12,598 nucleotides of DNA from Clostridiales bacterium (GCA_012799165.1 JAAZLU010000220.1:1-12598), one strand, 5' to 3'; positions 1 through 7,847 are shown, counted from the first letter of the stretch. Program-made: numbers and translations. The notes: generated by a model not told the origin, from the letters alone.

Positions 1-125
1 CAGTCGCTAAGTACCGAGACCGCCAAGCCCCGCCTTTTGCAAGCTACATACCTCGCCTAACGATTGTAAGCGAAGCTCGATTGGTCGAAGACGACTGCTA
101 GCTCGGGGGGGGTGGACAGATAAGC
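1..125. other. Non-coding segment upstream of fbp, richer in G+C than the following promoter
   Basis: I see no credible gene or RNA here. The segment contains a run of eight G (105-112) and a short inverted pair, CAGTCG at 1-6 and CGACTG at 92-97. A - strand open frame crosses it and runs into fbp, but it has no visible ribosome binding site and its product is low-complexity. It may be the edge of an interspersed repeat or the tail of an upstream unit; the window gives no way to decide. Confidence 0.3.
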
Positions 126-151
126 TTGCATAACTTTTGTTGTCTTTATTG

Positions 152-160
152 TGGTATAAT
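152..160 (+). promoter_or_regulatory. Extended -10 promoter of fbp
   Basis: A perfect TATAAT lies at 155-160, preceded by TGG, which makes an extended -10 element. The -35 region at the usual spacing (about 132-137, AACTTT) is poor, as is common when TGn is present. Transcription would start near 167 and leave a leader of about 35 bases, with a strong ribosome binding site, GGAGGT at 191-196, six bases before the fbp ATG. Confidence 0.65.
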
Positions 161-202
161 TTTAATTGGCACTTCGTCGGAGTCGAGTTTGGAGGTAAAT
201 AA

Positions 203-2179
203 ATGGATGTTACTAAGGACGAATTAAAATTTTTAAAATTGCTTGCCGAGGAGTACGGCACAATTGAAAAGGCTTCTACGGAGATAATCAACCTCAATGC
301 AATTCAAAACCTTCCCAAGGGCACGGAGCACTTTCTAAGCGATCTTCACGGAGAACATGAGTCGTTTTCTCACATACTCAGAAACGCTTCAGGAAGCATA
401 AGAATTAAAATAGACGAAAATTTTAGCGACATGACTCCGGCCGAGAGGCGAAGTTTTGCCACCTTGGTTTATTACCCCGAGGAGAAGCTGGAGATATTGA
501 AGAAGGAGATGGATGATCTTCCGAAATTTTATCGGGATACTCTCCGAAGGCTCCTCATCTTGTTAGAGAGGGTGTCCATTAAATACACCCGCTCTTATGT
601 AAGAAAGCAGATGAAAAAGGAATTTGCCTACATCACCGAGGAACTGCTCTACGGAAGCAACAGTACCGCTCCGGGCAGGGCCGAATATAGGGATTCCATA
701 ATAGATTCCATTATAGATGTCGGCGTCGCGGACAAGTTCATTACCAGCCTTTGTCAGCTTATATCGAGGATTTCCATATTCAAGCTTCACGTGCTGGGCG
801 ATATCTATGACAGGGGCCCCGGAGCGGACGTGGTAATGCGAATACTCAGGAACTATCACAGCGTCGACATACAGTGGGGCAATCACGACATACTATGGAT
901 GGGAGCCGCTGCAGGCAATATGTCCTGCATTGCCAATGTTATCAGGATATGCATTAGATACGACAACCTTCATACTCTGGAGGTCGGTTACGGCATATCG
1001 CTGCGCTCTCTTGTAACCTTCGCGATGAACACCTACGGAAACGACCCTTGCCCGAACTTTAAGGCCGTGGCCTCTGTGAGAGATGCCATGTACGATGCGG
1101 ATATCGAGTCGCTTTCCAAGATTTCTAAGGCCATAGCCATCATGCAATTCAAGTTGGAAGGGCAGCTCATAGAAAAGCACCCGCATTACGAGATGGAAGC
1201 TCTCAGGTTGCTCGACAAGGTAGATTACAATAACTATACCGTCAACATAGACGGGCGGGTATACCCGATGAACAACAGCTTCTTCCCGACTATAGATCCC
1301 AACGATCCGTATAAGCTCACCGACGAAGAGGAAGCGGTCATGAACCGCCTGCAGAGAGCCTTCCTCGAGAGCGAATTGCTTCAGGACGATGTTAAATTCC
1401 TCTTTGCGAAGGGCAGCATATACAAGCGCGTCAACGGCAACCTGCTCTTTCACGGCTGCATGCCGCTTACGGAGGACGGGGAATTCGACAATATAAGGAC
1501 TTCCGACGGTTATATGAAGGGCAAGGAGTGGTTCGACTACGCGGAGAGGCTGGTAAGGACAGGCTATTTCGGAAAGGCCGACGACAAGAATAAGGAGCGA
1601 GGGGTCGACTTCTTCTGGTACATGTGGTGCGGATATAAGTCGCCGGTCTTCGGAAAGCGTAAGATTACTACCTTCGAAAGACTTTTCGTCGAGGATCAGA
1701 GTACCTGGGTGGAACCGAAAAATCCCTACTACAAGCTGATCGAAGGTCCTGATGCCGTCGATGTCGTCGAGATGATACTCAAAGAGTTCGGCTGCGATGT
1801 GCAAGAAGGGATAATCATTAACGGACATATGCCCGTTAAGGTAGGAGCAAATCCCGTCAAGGCCGAAGGCAGGGCGATCTGCATAGACGGCGGCTTTGCG
1901 AAGGCCTATCAGAAGACCACAGGGATAGCCGGATATTCCTTGGTTCAGAATTCCTACGGTTTTATACTCACTTCCCACGAACCCTTCGAGTCGCGCCGCA
2001 AGGCGGTCGAGCAGGAGCTGGATATACATTCGACTCAGATTGCGAAGGAAAATGTCAGCAAGAGGATACTCAACAAGGATACCGATCAAGGTAAGGATAT
2101 GCAGCAGAGGATAGACGACCTTAAGATGTTGCTCGAGGCATACAGGACGGGTCTTATTACTCAAACAGTGGATAGATAG
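203..2179 (+). CDS. fbp: Fructose-1,6-bisphosphatase, class III
   Basis: Hydrolyses fructose 1,6-bisphosphate to fructose 6-phosphate and phosphate in the cytoplasm (EC 3.1.3.11), the gluconeogenic step opposing phosphofructokinase. At 658 residues it has the normal length of the Bacillota class III family, which is unrelated to the class I and II enzymes. It carries the calcineurin-like metallophosphatase motifs: SDLHGEHESF (about residues 46-55), GDIYDRG (199-205, with D200 and D203), GNHD (226-229), and a late INGHMPV (539-545, H542). The GGFAKAYQ stretch near the C-terminus is also typical. The ATG at 203 is supported by GGAGGT six bases upstream. The gene appears intact. It heads a two-gene unit with the secreted protein gene that starts 8 bases after its stop codon. 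Confidence 0.96.
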   Translation: MDVTKDELKFLKLLAEEYGTIEKASTEIINLNAIQNLPKGTEHFLSDLHGEHESFSHILRNASGSIRIKIDENFSDMTPAERRSFATLVYYPEEKLEILKKEMDDLPKFYRDTLRRLLILLERVSIKYTRSYVRKQMKKEFAYITEELLYGSNSTAPGRAEYRDSIIDSIIDVGVADKFITSLCQLISRISIFKLHVLGDIYDRGPGADVVMRILRNYHSVDIQWGNHDILWMGAAAGNMSCIANVIRICIRYDNLHTLEVGYGISLRSLVTFAMNTYGNDPCPNFKAVASVRDAMYDADIESLSKISKAIAIMQFKLEGQLIEKHPHYEMEALRLLDKVDYNNYTVNIDGRVYPMNNSFFPTIDPNDPYKLTDEEEAVMNRLQRAFLESELLQDDVKFLFAKGSIYKRVNGNLLFHGCMPLTEDGEFDNIRTSDGYMKGKEWFDYAERLVRTGYFGKADDKNKERGVDFFWYMWCGYKSPVFGKRKITTFERLFVEDQSTWVEPKNPYYKLIEGPDAVDVVEMILKEFGCDVQEGIIINGHMPVKVGANPVKAEGRAICIDGGFAKAYQKTTGIAGYSLVQNSYGFILTSHEPFESRRKAVEQELDIHSTQIAKENVSKRILNKDTDQGKDMQQRIDDLKMLLEAYRTGLITQTVDR

Positions 2180-2187
2180 GAGACATC

Positions 2188-2997
2188 ATGGGAAAGAGAT
2201 CTTCGAAACTTATATCGACTTTATTGGTGTTGTGCATTGTGGTCTGCTCGGGCACTGCCGTTCATGCTCAGGAATTGAGCCCGCCGGAGGCTATTTACAG
2301 GGTTTTTGCGAACATAGAGCTGAACTCGGCCCTCATACAGAGTCACATCCCCCCAAAGGAGCCCGTAGTCGACGGCTTCACGGACGAACAGGTTTTAAAC
2401 TATTTCATGGAGGTTGCCTATAAAGGGGAATACGAAGGGGTTAGAGAGTTTTGTCTGCGCTATGAATCCCCCGTACGTTACATCGTTTACGGTGAACCCG
2501 GAGAGGAAGACCTAGCCAAGTTGGATGCCCTTGTAGCTGCTCTCAACGAGGTGGAAGGCTTTCCGGGCATGTTTGCGGAGACGAATCCAGACAATGTTAA
2601 CTTCGAGATATATTTTTCTTCCGAGGAATACTACGAAAGCAATACAGGCATATATGTTGAGGATAATTCCTGGGGCTATGCAACCGTCTACTATTCCACT
2701 TTAGAAGAAAACCTCGGAGAGATTTCTACCTCCTACGTTTGGATAAGCGATTATGCGGGGCCTCAGGAGCCGGACAGAAATTCCATAATCTGCGAGGAGG
2801 TCGTGCAGGCTCTCGGGATGCTGAACGATCCTGTTTACGGATATTACAGCATATTCGATGAGAATCGCAACGACTGTAGCTGGCCATCCGCTCTGGACTG
2901 GGCGGTTATAAAGACGCTCTATCATCCGAGCATGCGCGCGGGAACAGACAGGCAGAGTGGTCTGGAGAAGGCGCGGCAGATAATAGATGAGATGTAA
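2188..2997 (+). CDS. Secreted protein resembling DUF2927
   Basis: 269 residues with a clear signal peptide: basic MGKRSSK, a hydrophobic core to about residue 22, then a likely cleavage after VHA near residue 27. The mature part is acidic and soluble. Residues 202-214 (CEEVVQALGMLND), a following SIF motif, and a C-terminal stretch with LYHPSMRAGT resemble the conserved C-terminal half of DUF2927 proteins; the earlier ESPVRYIVYGE stretch fits their N-terminal half. This match is from memory of the family and is not verified. No function is established for DUF2927 that I can state. The EE-x-x-Q patch recalls a metalloprotease helix, but there is no HExxH, so I do not call a peptidase. The ATG follows AGGAGA at 2178-2183, which overlaps the fbp stop, suggesting coupled expression with fbp. 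Confidence 0.7.
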   Translation: MGKRSSKLISTLLVLCIVVCSGTAVHAQELSPPEAIYRVFANIELNSALIQSHIPPKEPVVDGFTDEQVLNYFMEVAYKGEYEGVREFCLRYESPVRYIVYGEPGEEDLAKLDALVAALNEVEGFPGMFAETNPDNVNFEIYFSSEEYYESNTGIYVEDNSWGYATVYYSTLEENLGEISTSYVWISDYAGPQEPDRNSIICEEVVQALGMLNDPVYGYYSIFDENRNDCSWPSALDWAVIKTLYHPSMRAGTDRQSGLEKARQIIDEM

Positions 2998-3034
2998 GTG
3001 GCGAATTTGAAACTTAATTAATAGAAAATGTGGT

Positions 3035-3066
3035 GAAATTCCTCCCGAAAGGGAGGAATTTTGATT
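3035..3066 (+). terminator. Rho-independent terminator of the fbp unit
   Basis: An 11-base-pair perfect stem (3036-3046 with 3051-3061; a G-T pair could add one more) closes on a GAAA tetraloop at 3047-3050. The CCTCCC/GGGAGG core is followed by TTTTGATTTG. The flanking A-T pairs also give an A-run on the left side. The tract after the stem is interrupted, but the hairpin is strong and well placed, 38 bases after the stop codon. Confidence 0.85.
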
Positions 3067-3091
3067 TGTTGCAATATAACAATCAGCTCTC

Positions 3092-3152
3092 GTTAAAGCA
3101 CACTTACAAGGCTCTTTTTTTCTTTTTTAGAAATAAATTAGTGCCCTTTAAC
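3092..3152 (+). repeat. Imperfect inverted repeat enclosing a T-rich tract
   Basis: GTTAAAG plus CAC at 3092-3101 is complementary to GTG-CC-CTTTAAC at 3141-3152, giving seven plus three pairs with a two-base bulge. The enclosed 39 bases hold T7-C-T6 (3115-3128). It could be an RNA hairpin, a protein-binding site or chance. I recognise no riboswitch class. Confidence 0.3.
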
Positions 3153-3206
3153 TAATAAGAGATATTTAACTTAATTTTGACTTAAACATGGTGTTAGATT
3201 TTACAT
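3147..3206 (+). promoter_or_regulatory. Probable promoter/operator region of the phosphonate operon
   Basis: Three similar heptamers occur on the + strand: TTTAACT at 3147-3153, TTTAACT at 3165-3171 and TTTGACT at 3176-3182. The last two start 11 bases apart, the spacing of PhoP-box hexamers in Bacillus (TTAACA-like with 5-base gaps). TTGACT at 3177-3182 could also act as a -35. The -10 is not clear: TTACAT at 3201-3206 is at 18 bases but poor, and TACAAT at 3215-3220 is better but 32 bases away. Phosphate-starvation control is therefore plausible, not shown. Confidence 0.35.
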
Positions 3207-3261
3207 AGCAATTATACAATCAAAAAGAGCAAGCCAAAAACGATTGAAAAGGAGAGAAAAA

Positions 3262-4350
3262 ATGAAAAAAAGTAAAGTTGTAAAAATAATTACAGCAATT
3301 TTGCTCGTAGCCCTTTTGGGAAGCTTTATGGTTGCCTGCGGTCCCAAGGACGAGGGAAAGACCTCTGTCTCCGAGCCTGAGAAGAATACCTCAAGCAACG
3401 AGCCTAAGGAGCCTGAGAAAAACACGAAGCCCATCGTCGTAACCTGGTATCCGAACGAATCTTCGGACACTCATAAAGCCGTGCGCGATGAGGTCGGCAG
3501 GTTGGTTGAGCAGGCTACCGGAAGAAAGGTAGAGCACAAGCTGACGACGGATTACACGATAACCATCGAGGCTATCGCAAGCGGATCCGCCGACATCGCT
3601 ATCGCAATGGGCGCGGTTGGCTACATAGAAGCCAAGGATAGAAATCCTGAGATCGATGTCCTCTTCGTCAACAGCGACGAAAACTGGTCCCTCGATGGAG
3701 CGAAGTATTTCGCATGGATCTGCGTACCTTCGGAAGAAGCGGATCAGTACAAGAGTGGCAGCACTTACACGATAGACAATATAAAAGGAAAGAAGATGTC
3801 CTTCGTTTCCAACAGTTCGACATCGGGATTTAGGGTCCCCACTTCCTCGATTATCTCTCACTTTAAGAGCGATAACTTGAGCGAGGATATGTTGGTGGAG
3901 GGCGGCCCCTTCTTCAGCGAAGTTTATTTCGGTGGTTCACACCAGGGTTCCGCTATAAACTTACTCAGCGGCAATGCGGATGTTGCAGCTTTTTGCGATA
4001 TCGAAGTGCAGGCTTATGTCGATGTTAAATCCGGAGATATAAGCACGGTCGGTTCGGTCATCACCGTAAAGAAAGGCGCCGACGCTCCGTTCGACCAGTA
4101 TGTGGGCAGGGACCTGACAATAATAGCAGTGACCCCCGTTTTCAACGGTCCCAATGTGTATAACCCCAAGAATTTAAGCAAAGAAGAAGTCAAGGCCATT
4201 CAGGATCTCTTCACTTCGGAAGAGGTTGCAAGCAATAAGATTCTCTTCTATGACGACAAGGTAGAGGGTGCAATGGGTCTCTACAAGAAGTCCAAGAGCT
4301 ACGGATTCGTCCTCACCACGGACTCCTGGTACGATCCTTATCGTAAATAA
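3262..4350 (+). CDS. phnD: Phosphonate ABC transporter substrate-binding lipoprotein (PhnD family)
   Basis: 362 residues. Captures a phosphonate, probably 2-aminoethylphosphonate given the downstream enzymes, outside the membrane and delivers it to the PhnE permeases. The N-terminus is a lipoprotein signal: basic MKKSK, a hydrophobic core, and MVAC ending at C26. It is followed by a Lys/Glu/Pro-rich tether in which EPEKNT occurs twice. The binding domain begins near residue 58 (VVTWYPNESSD). SNSSTSGF at 183-190 matches the Ser/Thr-rich loop that holds the phosphonate group in this family; ASGSADIAIAM and GNADVAAFCD are the usual hinge-side elements. The ATG at 3262 is preferred because GGAGAG (3251-3256) lies five bases before it; an in-frame TTG at 3244 has no such site. 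First gene of the operon. Confidence 0.92.
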   Translation: MKKSKVVKIITAILLVALLGSFMVACGPKDEGKTSVSEPEKNTSSNEPKEPEKNTKPIVVTWYPNESSDTHKAVRDEVGRLVEQATGRKVEHKLTTDYTITIEAIASGSADIAIAMGAVGYIEAKDRNPEIDVLFVNSDENWSLDGAKYFAWICVPSEEADQYKSGSTYTIDNIKGKKMSFVSNSSTSGFRVPTSSIISHFKSDNLSEDMLVEGGPFFSEVYFGGSHQGSAINLLSGNADVAAFCDIEVQAYVDVKSGDISTVGSVITVKKGADAPFDQYVGRDLTIIAVTPVFNGPNVYNPKNLSKEEVKAIQDLFTSEEVASNKILFYDDKVEGAMGLYKKSKSYGFVLTTDSWYDPYRK

Positions 4351-4365
4351 ATCTTAAAGACAGTG

Positions 4366-5142
4366 ATGATTATGCCTATATTGGAATTTAGAAATGTAAG
4401 CAAAATATACGACAACATCACCAAGGCACTTACTGATATTTCATTTTCGGTGGATGAGGGAGAGTTCGTCTCCATCATCGGGCCCTCCGGTTCAGGCAAA
4501 TCGACCATCTTGCGTTGCATCAACAGACTTGTTGATGTAACGCAAGGGTCCATTTTTTTTGACGGCCACGATATCAGTCAGGCGGATAAGAAGGAGATAC
4601 GCGAGGTTCGCAAGAAGATCGGCATGATATTTCAACATTATAATCTCGTGGATCGCCTAAGCGTAATCGAAAATGTTTTGCATGGAAGGCTCGGATATAA
4701 ATCCTCGATAAGCGGCGCCATCGGCTACTACACGGAGGAAGAGAAGGAGAGGGCCTTCGAGATTCTCGCAATGCTCGGCCTCACCGAGCAGGCCTATAAG
4801 CGCTGCGACGAGCTGTCGGGAGGGCAGAAGCAAAGGGTAGGTATCGCCCGCTCTCTGATGCAGGAGCCCAGACTTCTTTTGTGCGATGAACCCATCGCAT
4901 CTCTGGACCCCAGCTCGGCCAAGGTAATCATGGATTATCTCAGCGATATAAACAGGACCATGAAGATAACCTGCATCGCCAATCTGCACCAGGTGGATGT
5001 CGCCATGGCTTATGCTAAAAGAATCATCGGCATAACGGCCGGACAAATCGTATATGACGGTCCGCCCGGAGATTTGAGTAAGTCTAAAATCTATGAAATT
5101 TATCAATCCGAAGAGGGTGAGTTGATTACAGATGCTAAGTGA
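4366..5142 (+). CDS. phnC: Phosphonate ABC transporter ATP-binding protein (PhnC family)
   Basis: ATPase that powers phosphonate import, working as a dimer under the two PhnE permeases on the cytoplasmic face. All ABC motifs are intact: Walker A GPSGSGKST near residues 39-47, Q-loop around IFQHYN, signature LSGGQKQR, Walker B LLLCDEPIASLD, and the switch histidine in ANLHQ. Length (258 residues) is normal for PhnC. The start is uncertain: GTG 4363, ATG 4366 and ATG 4372 are all in frame, with no strong ribosome binding site; I chose 4366 for the weak AAAGA at 4356-4360. It begins 15 bases after the phnD stop, and its end overlaps the next permease start by 11 bases, so co-translation is likely. 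Confidence 0.93.
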   Translation: MIMPILEFRNVSKIYDNITKALTDISFSVDEGEFVSIIGPSGSGKSTILRCINRLVDVTQGSIFFDGHDISQADKKEIREVRKKIGMIFQHYNLVDRLSVIENVLHGRLGYKSSISGAIGYYTEEEKERAFEILAMLGLTEQAYKRCDELSGGQKQRVGIARSLMQEPRLLLCDEPIASLDPSSAKVIMDYLSDINRTMKITCIANLHQVDVAMAYAKRIIGITAGQIVYDGPPGDLSKSKIYEIYQSEEGELITDAK

Positions 5143-5998
5143 GCAAGCAGAAAAAAACAAGAAAGCAAAAGATAATATCGAGAAGAAAATGAGAAAAGCA
5201 CCTCGACCCGAAGCTCAGACATCGGTATTCGTAATAAGAAAGCGCACATTTACATTGGCCTTTTTAGGACTTTTTGTCCTCTTTACGGTTTCGGCACTCG
5301 TGACCGAGTACGATGTAATCGGCGGTTTTGAGTCGCTTCCAAAAGCCGTCGCATGGATGGCAAAACAATTTATTCCCGATGAAAAAGCCTTGTCTCGCCT
5401 ATCTTCCATATTGTCCAAGCTTATGGAGACAGCCCTCGTGTCGGTTGCCGTAACGGTATGCGCAGCCACATGTGCATTTTTCTTCAGCTTATTCGGGACA
5501 AAAACCACGAAGACCCATCCTTTGCTTGCAAGAACAGTCAGGATTGTTGCGGCGTTTTTTAGAAATGTTCCGGATGTAGTCTGGGCGATGCTCCTGTTGT
5601 TCTCTTTCGGACAGAATATTTTAACGGGCTTTTTCGCTTTGTTCTTTGCAACTTTTGGCATGATGACCCGTGCATTTATTGAAACGATAGATGAGGTGAG
5701 TGCTTCTTGCGTCGAAGCCTTGTACGCGACGGGCGCGACCTCTCTGCAGACGGTATTTAACGGAGTGATTCCTTCATCGCTGCCGGAAATCGTTTCATGG
5801 GTTTTATATATGATCGAGACAAATATCCGCTCGTCGACATTGATCGGTATGCTCACGGCAACGGGAATTGGATATTTATTCGATCTTTACTATAAACGCA
5901 TGGATTATGGTTCGGCGAGCCTTGTAGTAATTTGTATCGTGATTTTGGTAATCGCCATAGAGACGATATCGAACAAAATAAGAAAGGTGATTATGTGA
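5132..5998 (+). CDS. phnE: Phosphonate ABC transporter permease, first subunit (PhnE family)
   Basis: 288-residue inner-membrane permease. A basic, hydrophilic tail of about 38 residues precedes the first membrane segment (FTLAFLGLFVLFTVSALV); further hydrophobic segments lie around residues 100-120, 145-180, 210-245 and 260-280. The ATPase-docking EAA loop is seen as EALYATGATSLQTVFNG from residue 195, followed by the conserved IPSSLPE. The start ATG lies inside the end of phnC and has GAGGGTGAG (5113-5121) upstream. Together with the next gene it forms a likely heterodimeric channel, the usual arrangement when two adjacent PhnE-type genes follow one phnC. Confidence 0.92.
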   Translation: MLSEQAEKNKKAKDNIEKKMRKAPRPEAQTSVFVIRKRTFTLAFLGLFVLFTVSALVTEYDVIGGFESLPKAVAWMAKQFIPDEKALSRLSSILSKLMETALVSVAVTVCAATCAFFFSLFGTKTTKTHPLLARTVRIVAAFFRNVPDVVWAMLLLFSFGQNILTGFFALFFATFGMMTRAFIETIDEVSASCVEALYATGATSLQTVFNGVIPSSLPEIVSWVLYMIETNIRSSTLIGMLTATGIGYLFDLYYKRMDYGSASLVVICIVILVIAIETISNKIRKVIM

Positions 5999-6867
5999 TG
6001 AGCGAGCTTGAAGCGGCAGAGCGCCTTCCCGTTTATATTGATATAAGAGAGCACATGCGAAAGACTCGCAGCGGGAAAATCAGGACGAGGGCAAGATCTA
6101 AAAGTAACCTCACGATAAGGCTTACCATCCTTGTCCTGGTGGCTCTTACAATATACGGGTTTGCGACATTTGACTATAAAGACATCGATTTTACAAAGGC
6201 AGCAGTCGGTACTTGGAACAACGCTAAAGTGCTCTTTGCTCAGCCTCGACTCACATACAGTACCTGGGGCGAGTCGCTGAAGGAACTCTTTGTAACATTC
6301 TCCCTGGGCGCGCTTTCCACAATCTTCGGCGCGATAATAGCTTTCTTCGGCGCGTTACTGTGTGCAAAAAATATCGCCAATCCGGTAGTAGCCGGGATTA
6401 CAAAAAGCTTCGTTGCATTTATTAGAGCGGTTCCGACAATATTGTGGGTTCTGATATTTACGGTAGCGGCGGGTCTGGGCAGCGTTGCGGCCGTCATCGG
6501 TTTGACCTTCCACAGTTGCAGCTATTTAGTCAAGGCATATTCGGAGTCCATCGAAGAGGTTGATGCCGGCACAATTGAAGCACTAAAAGCGAGTGGCGCA
6601 AGCTTTTGGCAAATAGTATTCCAGGCTCTTCTTCCTTCATCCATAAGTCGCATGACAGCATGGACATTCCTGCGCTTTGAAATTAACTTCACAAATGCGA
6701 TAGCTGTAGGCGCTGCGGCGGGCGCGGGCGGCATCGGATTCGATCTGTATATGGCCGGCAGCCATTATTTTGATCTTCGCGAGCTCGGATTTATCACCTA
6801 CATCGTACTGGCGGCGGTCATCGTTTTGGAAATAGTGGCGACCAGAATTAAGGCGACGGTAAAGTAG
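5998..6867 (+). CDS. phnE: Phosphonate ABC transporter permease, second subunit (PhnE family)
   Basis: 289-residue permease related to its upstream neighbour. Residues 1-40 are hydrophilic and basic; a first membrane segment follows (LTIRLTILVLVALTIYGFA), then a periplasmic stretch and a multi-span core from about residue 95. The EAA loop is EALKASGASFWQIVFQA from residue 194, followed by LPSSISR; a Gly/Ala-rich AVGAAAGAGGIGFDLY motif near the end matches the GIGYLFDLY of the other subunit. The ATG at 5998 overlaps the preceding TGA by one base (ATGTGATG) and has AAAGGTGA (5983-5990) upstream, so this start is preferred over an in-frame ATG at 5932 inside the previous gene. Confidence 0.92.
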   Translation: MSELEAAERLPVYIDIREHMRKTRSGKIRTRARSKSNLTIRLTILVLVALTIYGFATFDYKDIDFTKAAVGTWNNAKVLFAQPRLTYSTWGESLKELFVTFSLGALSTIFGAIIAFFGALLCAKNIANPVVAGITKSFVAFIRAVPTILWVLIFTVAAGLGSVAAVIGLTFHSCSYLVKAYSESIEEVDAGTIEALKASGASFWQIVFQALLPSSISRMTAWTFLRFEINFTNAIAVGAAAGAGGIGFDLYMAGSHYFDLRELGFITYIVLAAVIVLEIVATRIKATVK

Positions 6868-6869
6868 CG

Positions 6870-7847
6870 ATGCAAGAAGTTTTTTATGACTTTTCAATTT
6901 TTGAAATTCTGAAAGATAAAAAACCTTTGTTGGTATGCGACAGCGCCTTCGATTCGTTCTGCATAAAATTCCCCTGCGAAGTTGCGAGGTTCAGCGAGTT
7001 CGGCTCCAATCCCGTTTATGAAGATATATGTTTAGGTGTAAAGACTCTGGAGGAAAACGACTGTGACTTTATCGTAGCTGTCGGCGGAGGCAGCAGCATC
7101 GACACAGCCAAGGCGATAAAATACTACAGCGGCGCGAAGCTTCCGATAATGGCCGTTCCGACGACTTCCGGAACCGGCAGCGAGGCGACGCACTTTGCGG
7201 CCATTTATAAGGACGGCGAAAAGTGTTCGCTTGCCGATGAAAAACTTTTGCCCGAATATGTTATTTTGCGGGCTGATTTACTTAAGACTTTATCCTTGTA
7301 TCAAAAGAAGTGCACCATGCTCGACGCACTCTGTCAGGCCATAGAGTCATGGTGGTCGCGTGGCGCCACGAAGGAGAGCATCCGCTATTCCAAAGAGGCG
7401 GTAAATTTAATACTCGCCAACATGGAAAGCTATCTGAGAAATGAAGATTCCGGCAACGAAAACATGCTTCTTGCCGCCAATTTGGCGGGAAGGGCTATAA
7501 ATATAAGCACGACGACGGCGGCTCATGCCATGAGTTACAAATTGACATCACTTTACGGGATTCCTCACGGCCACGCCGTTGCCATCTGCTTTCCGAAGGT
7601 CTGGAGGCAGATGAAGAATTTTAATGAGATTGCGTTTGCATTGGGGCAGCCGAATTATGAGGAGGCATGCTTATTTTTTGAGAAAATGTTGCAAGACTTG
7701 GAAATTTCGGCACCTGACAATGCGAGCGAAGATGACTTGGAGATTTTGGTGAATTCGGTGAATATCGAGCGCTTGAATAACAATCCGATTCGCTTTGATA
7801 AATTGACAATTAAGAATTTATACAGAGAAATTTTGGGGGTATATTAG
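6870..7847 (+). CDS. Iron-type alcohol dehydrogenase, phosphonoacetaldehyde reductase-like
   Basis: 325 residues, shorter than the roughly 380 of typical group III iron alcohol dehydrogenases. The Rossmann-like half has VGGGSSIDTAKA (G72-D78) and PTTSGTGSEAT. Metal-site positions read D152, Q156, H219 and H233; in most of the superfamily the second is His. The HAMSYK and GIPHGHAVA context resembles enzymes annotated as phosphonoacetaldehyde reductase (PhpC type), which interconvert phosphonoacetaldehyde and 2-hydroxyethylphosphonate with NAD(P)H; this is from memory. It starts 2 bases after phnE and its stop TAG directly abuts the ATG of the PhnX-PhnW fusion, tying it to AEP catabolism. It may feed hydroxyethylphosphonate into the route, act as an overflow reductase, or reduce the acetaldehyde product. 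The family call is firm, the substrate is not. Confidence 0.8.
   Translation: MQEVFYDFSIFEILKDKKPLLVCDSAFDSFCIKFPCEVARFSEFGSNPVYEDICLGVKTLEENDCDFIVAVGGGSSIDTAKAIKYYSGAKLPIMAVPTTSGTGSEATHFAAIYKDGEKCSLADEKLLPEYVILRADLLKTLSLYQKKCTMLDALCQAIESWWSRGATKESIRYSKEAVNLILANMESYLRNEDSGNENMLLAANLAGRAINISTTTAAHAMSYKLTSLYGIPHGHAVAICFPKVWRQMKNFNEIAFALGQPNYEEACLFFEKMLQDLEISAPDNASEDDLEILVNSVNIERLNNNPIRFDKLTIKNLYREILGVY

Noticed and set aside
7..297. 96-codon - strand open frame across the fbp promoter and start
   Set aside because: It overlaps the fbp promoter and first codons, has no ribosome binding site, and its product shows no domain features.
893..2164. 423-codon - strand open frame antisense to fbp
   Set aside because: It lies wholly opposite a well-supported fbp gene; its composition is that of a shadow frame and no motif is visible.
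5215..5856. 213-codon - strand open frame antisense to the first permease gene
   Set aside because: It mirrors the hydrophobic codons of the permease and has no start signal or recognisable domain.
5932..5997. Upstream start for the second permease inside the first
   Set aside because: The ATG at 5998 has a ribosome binding site and a one-base stop-start overlap, and gives the usual length.
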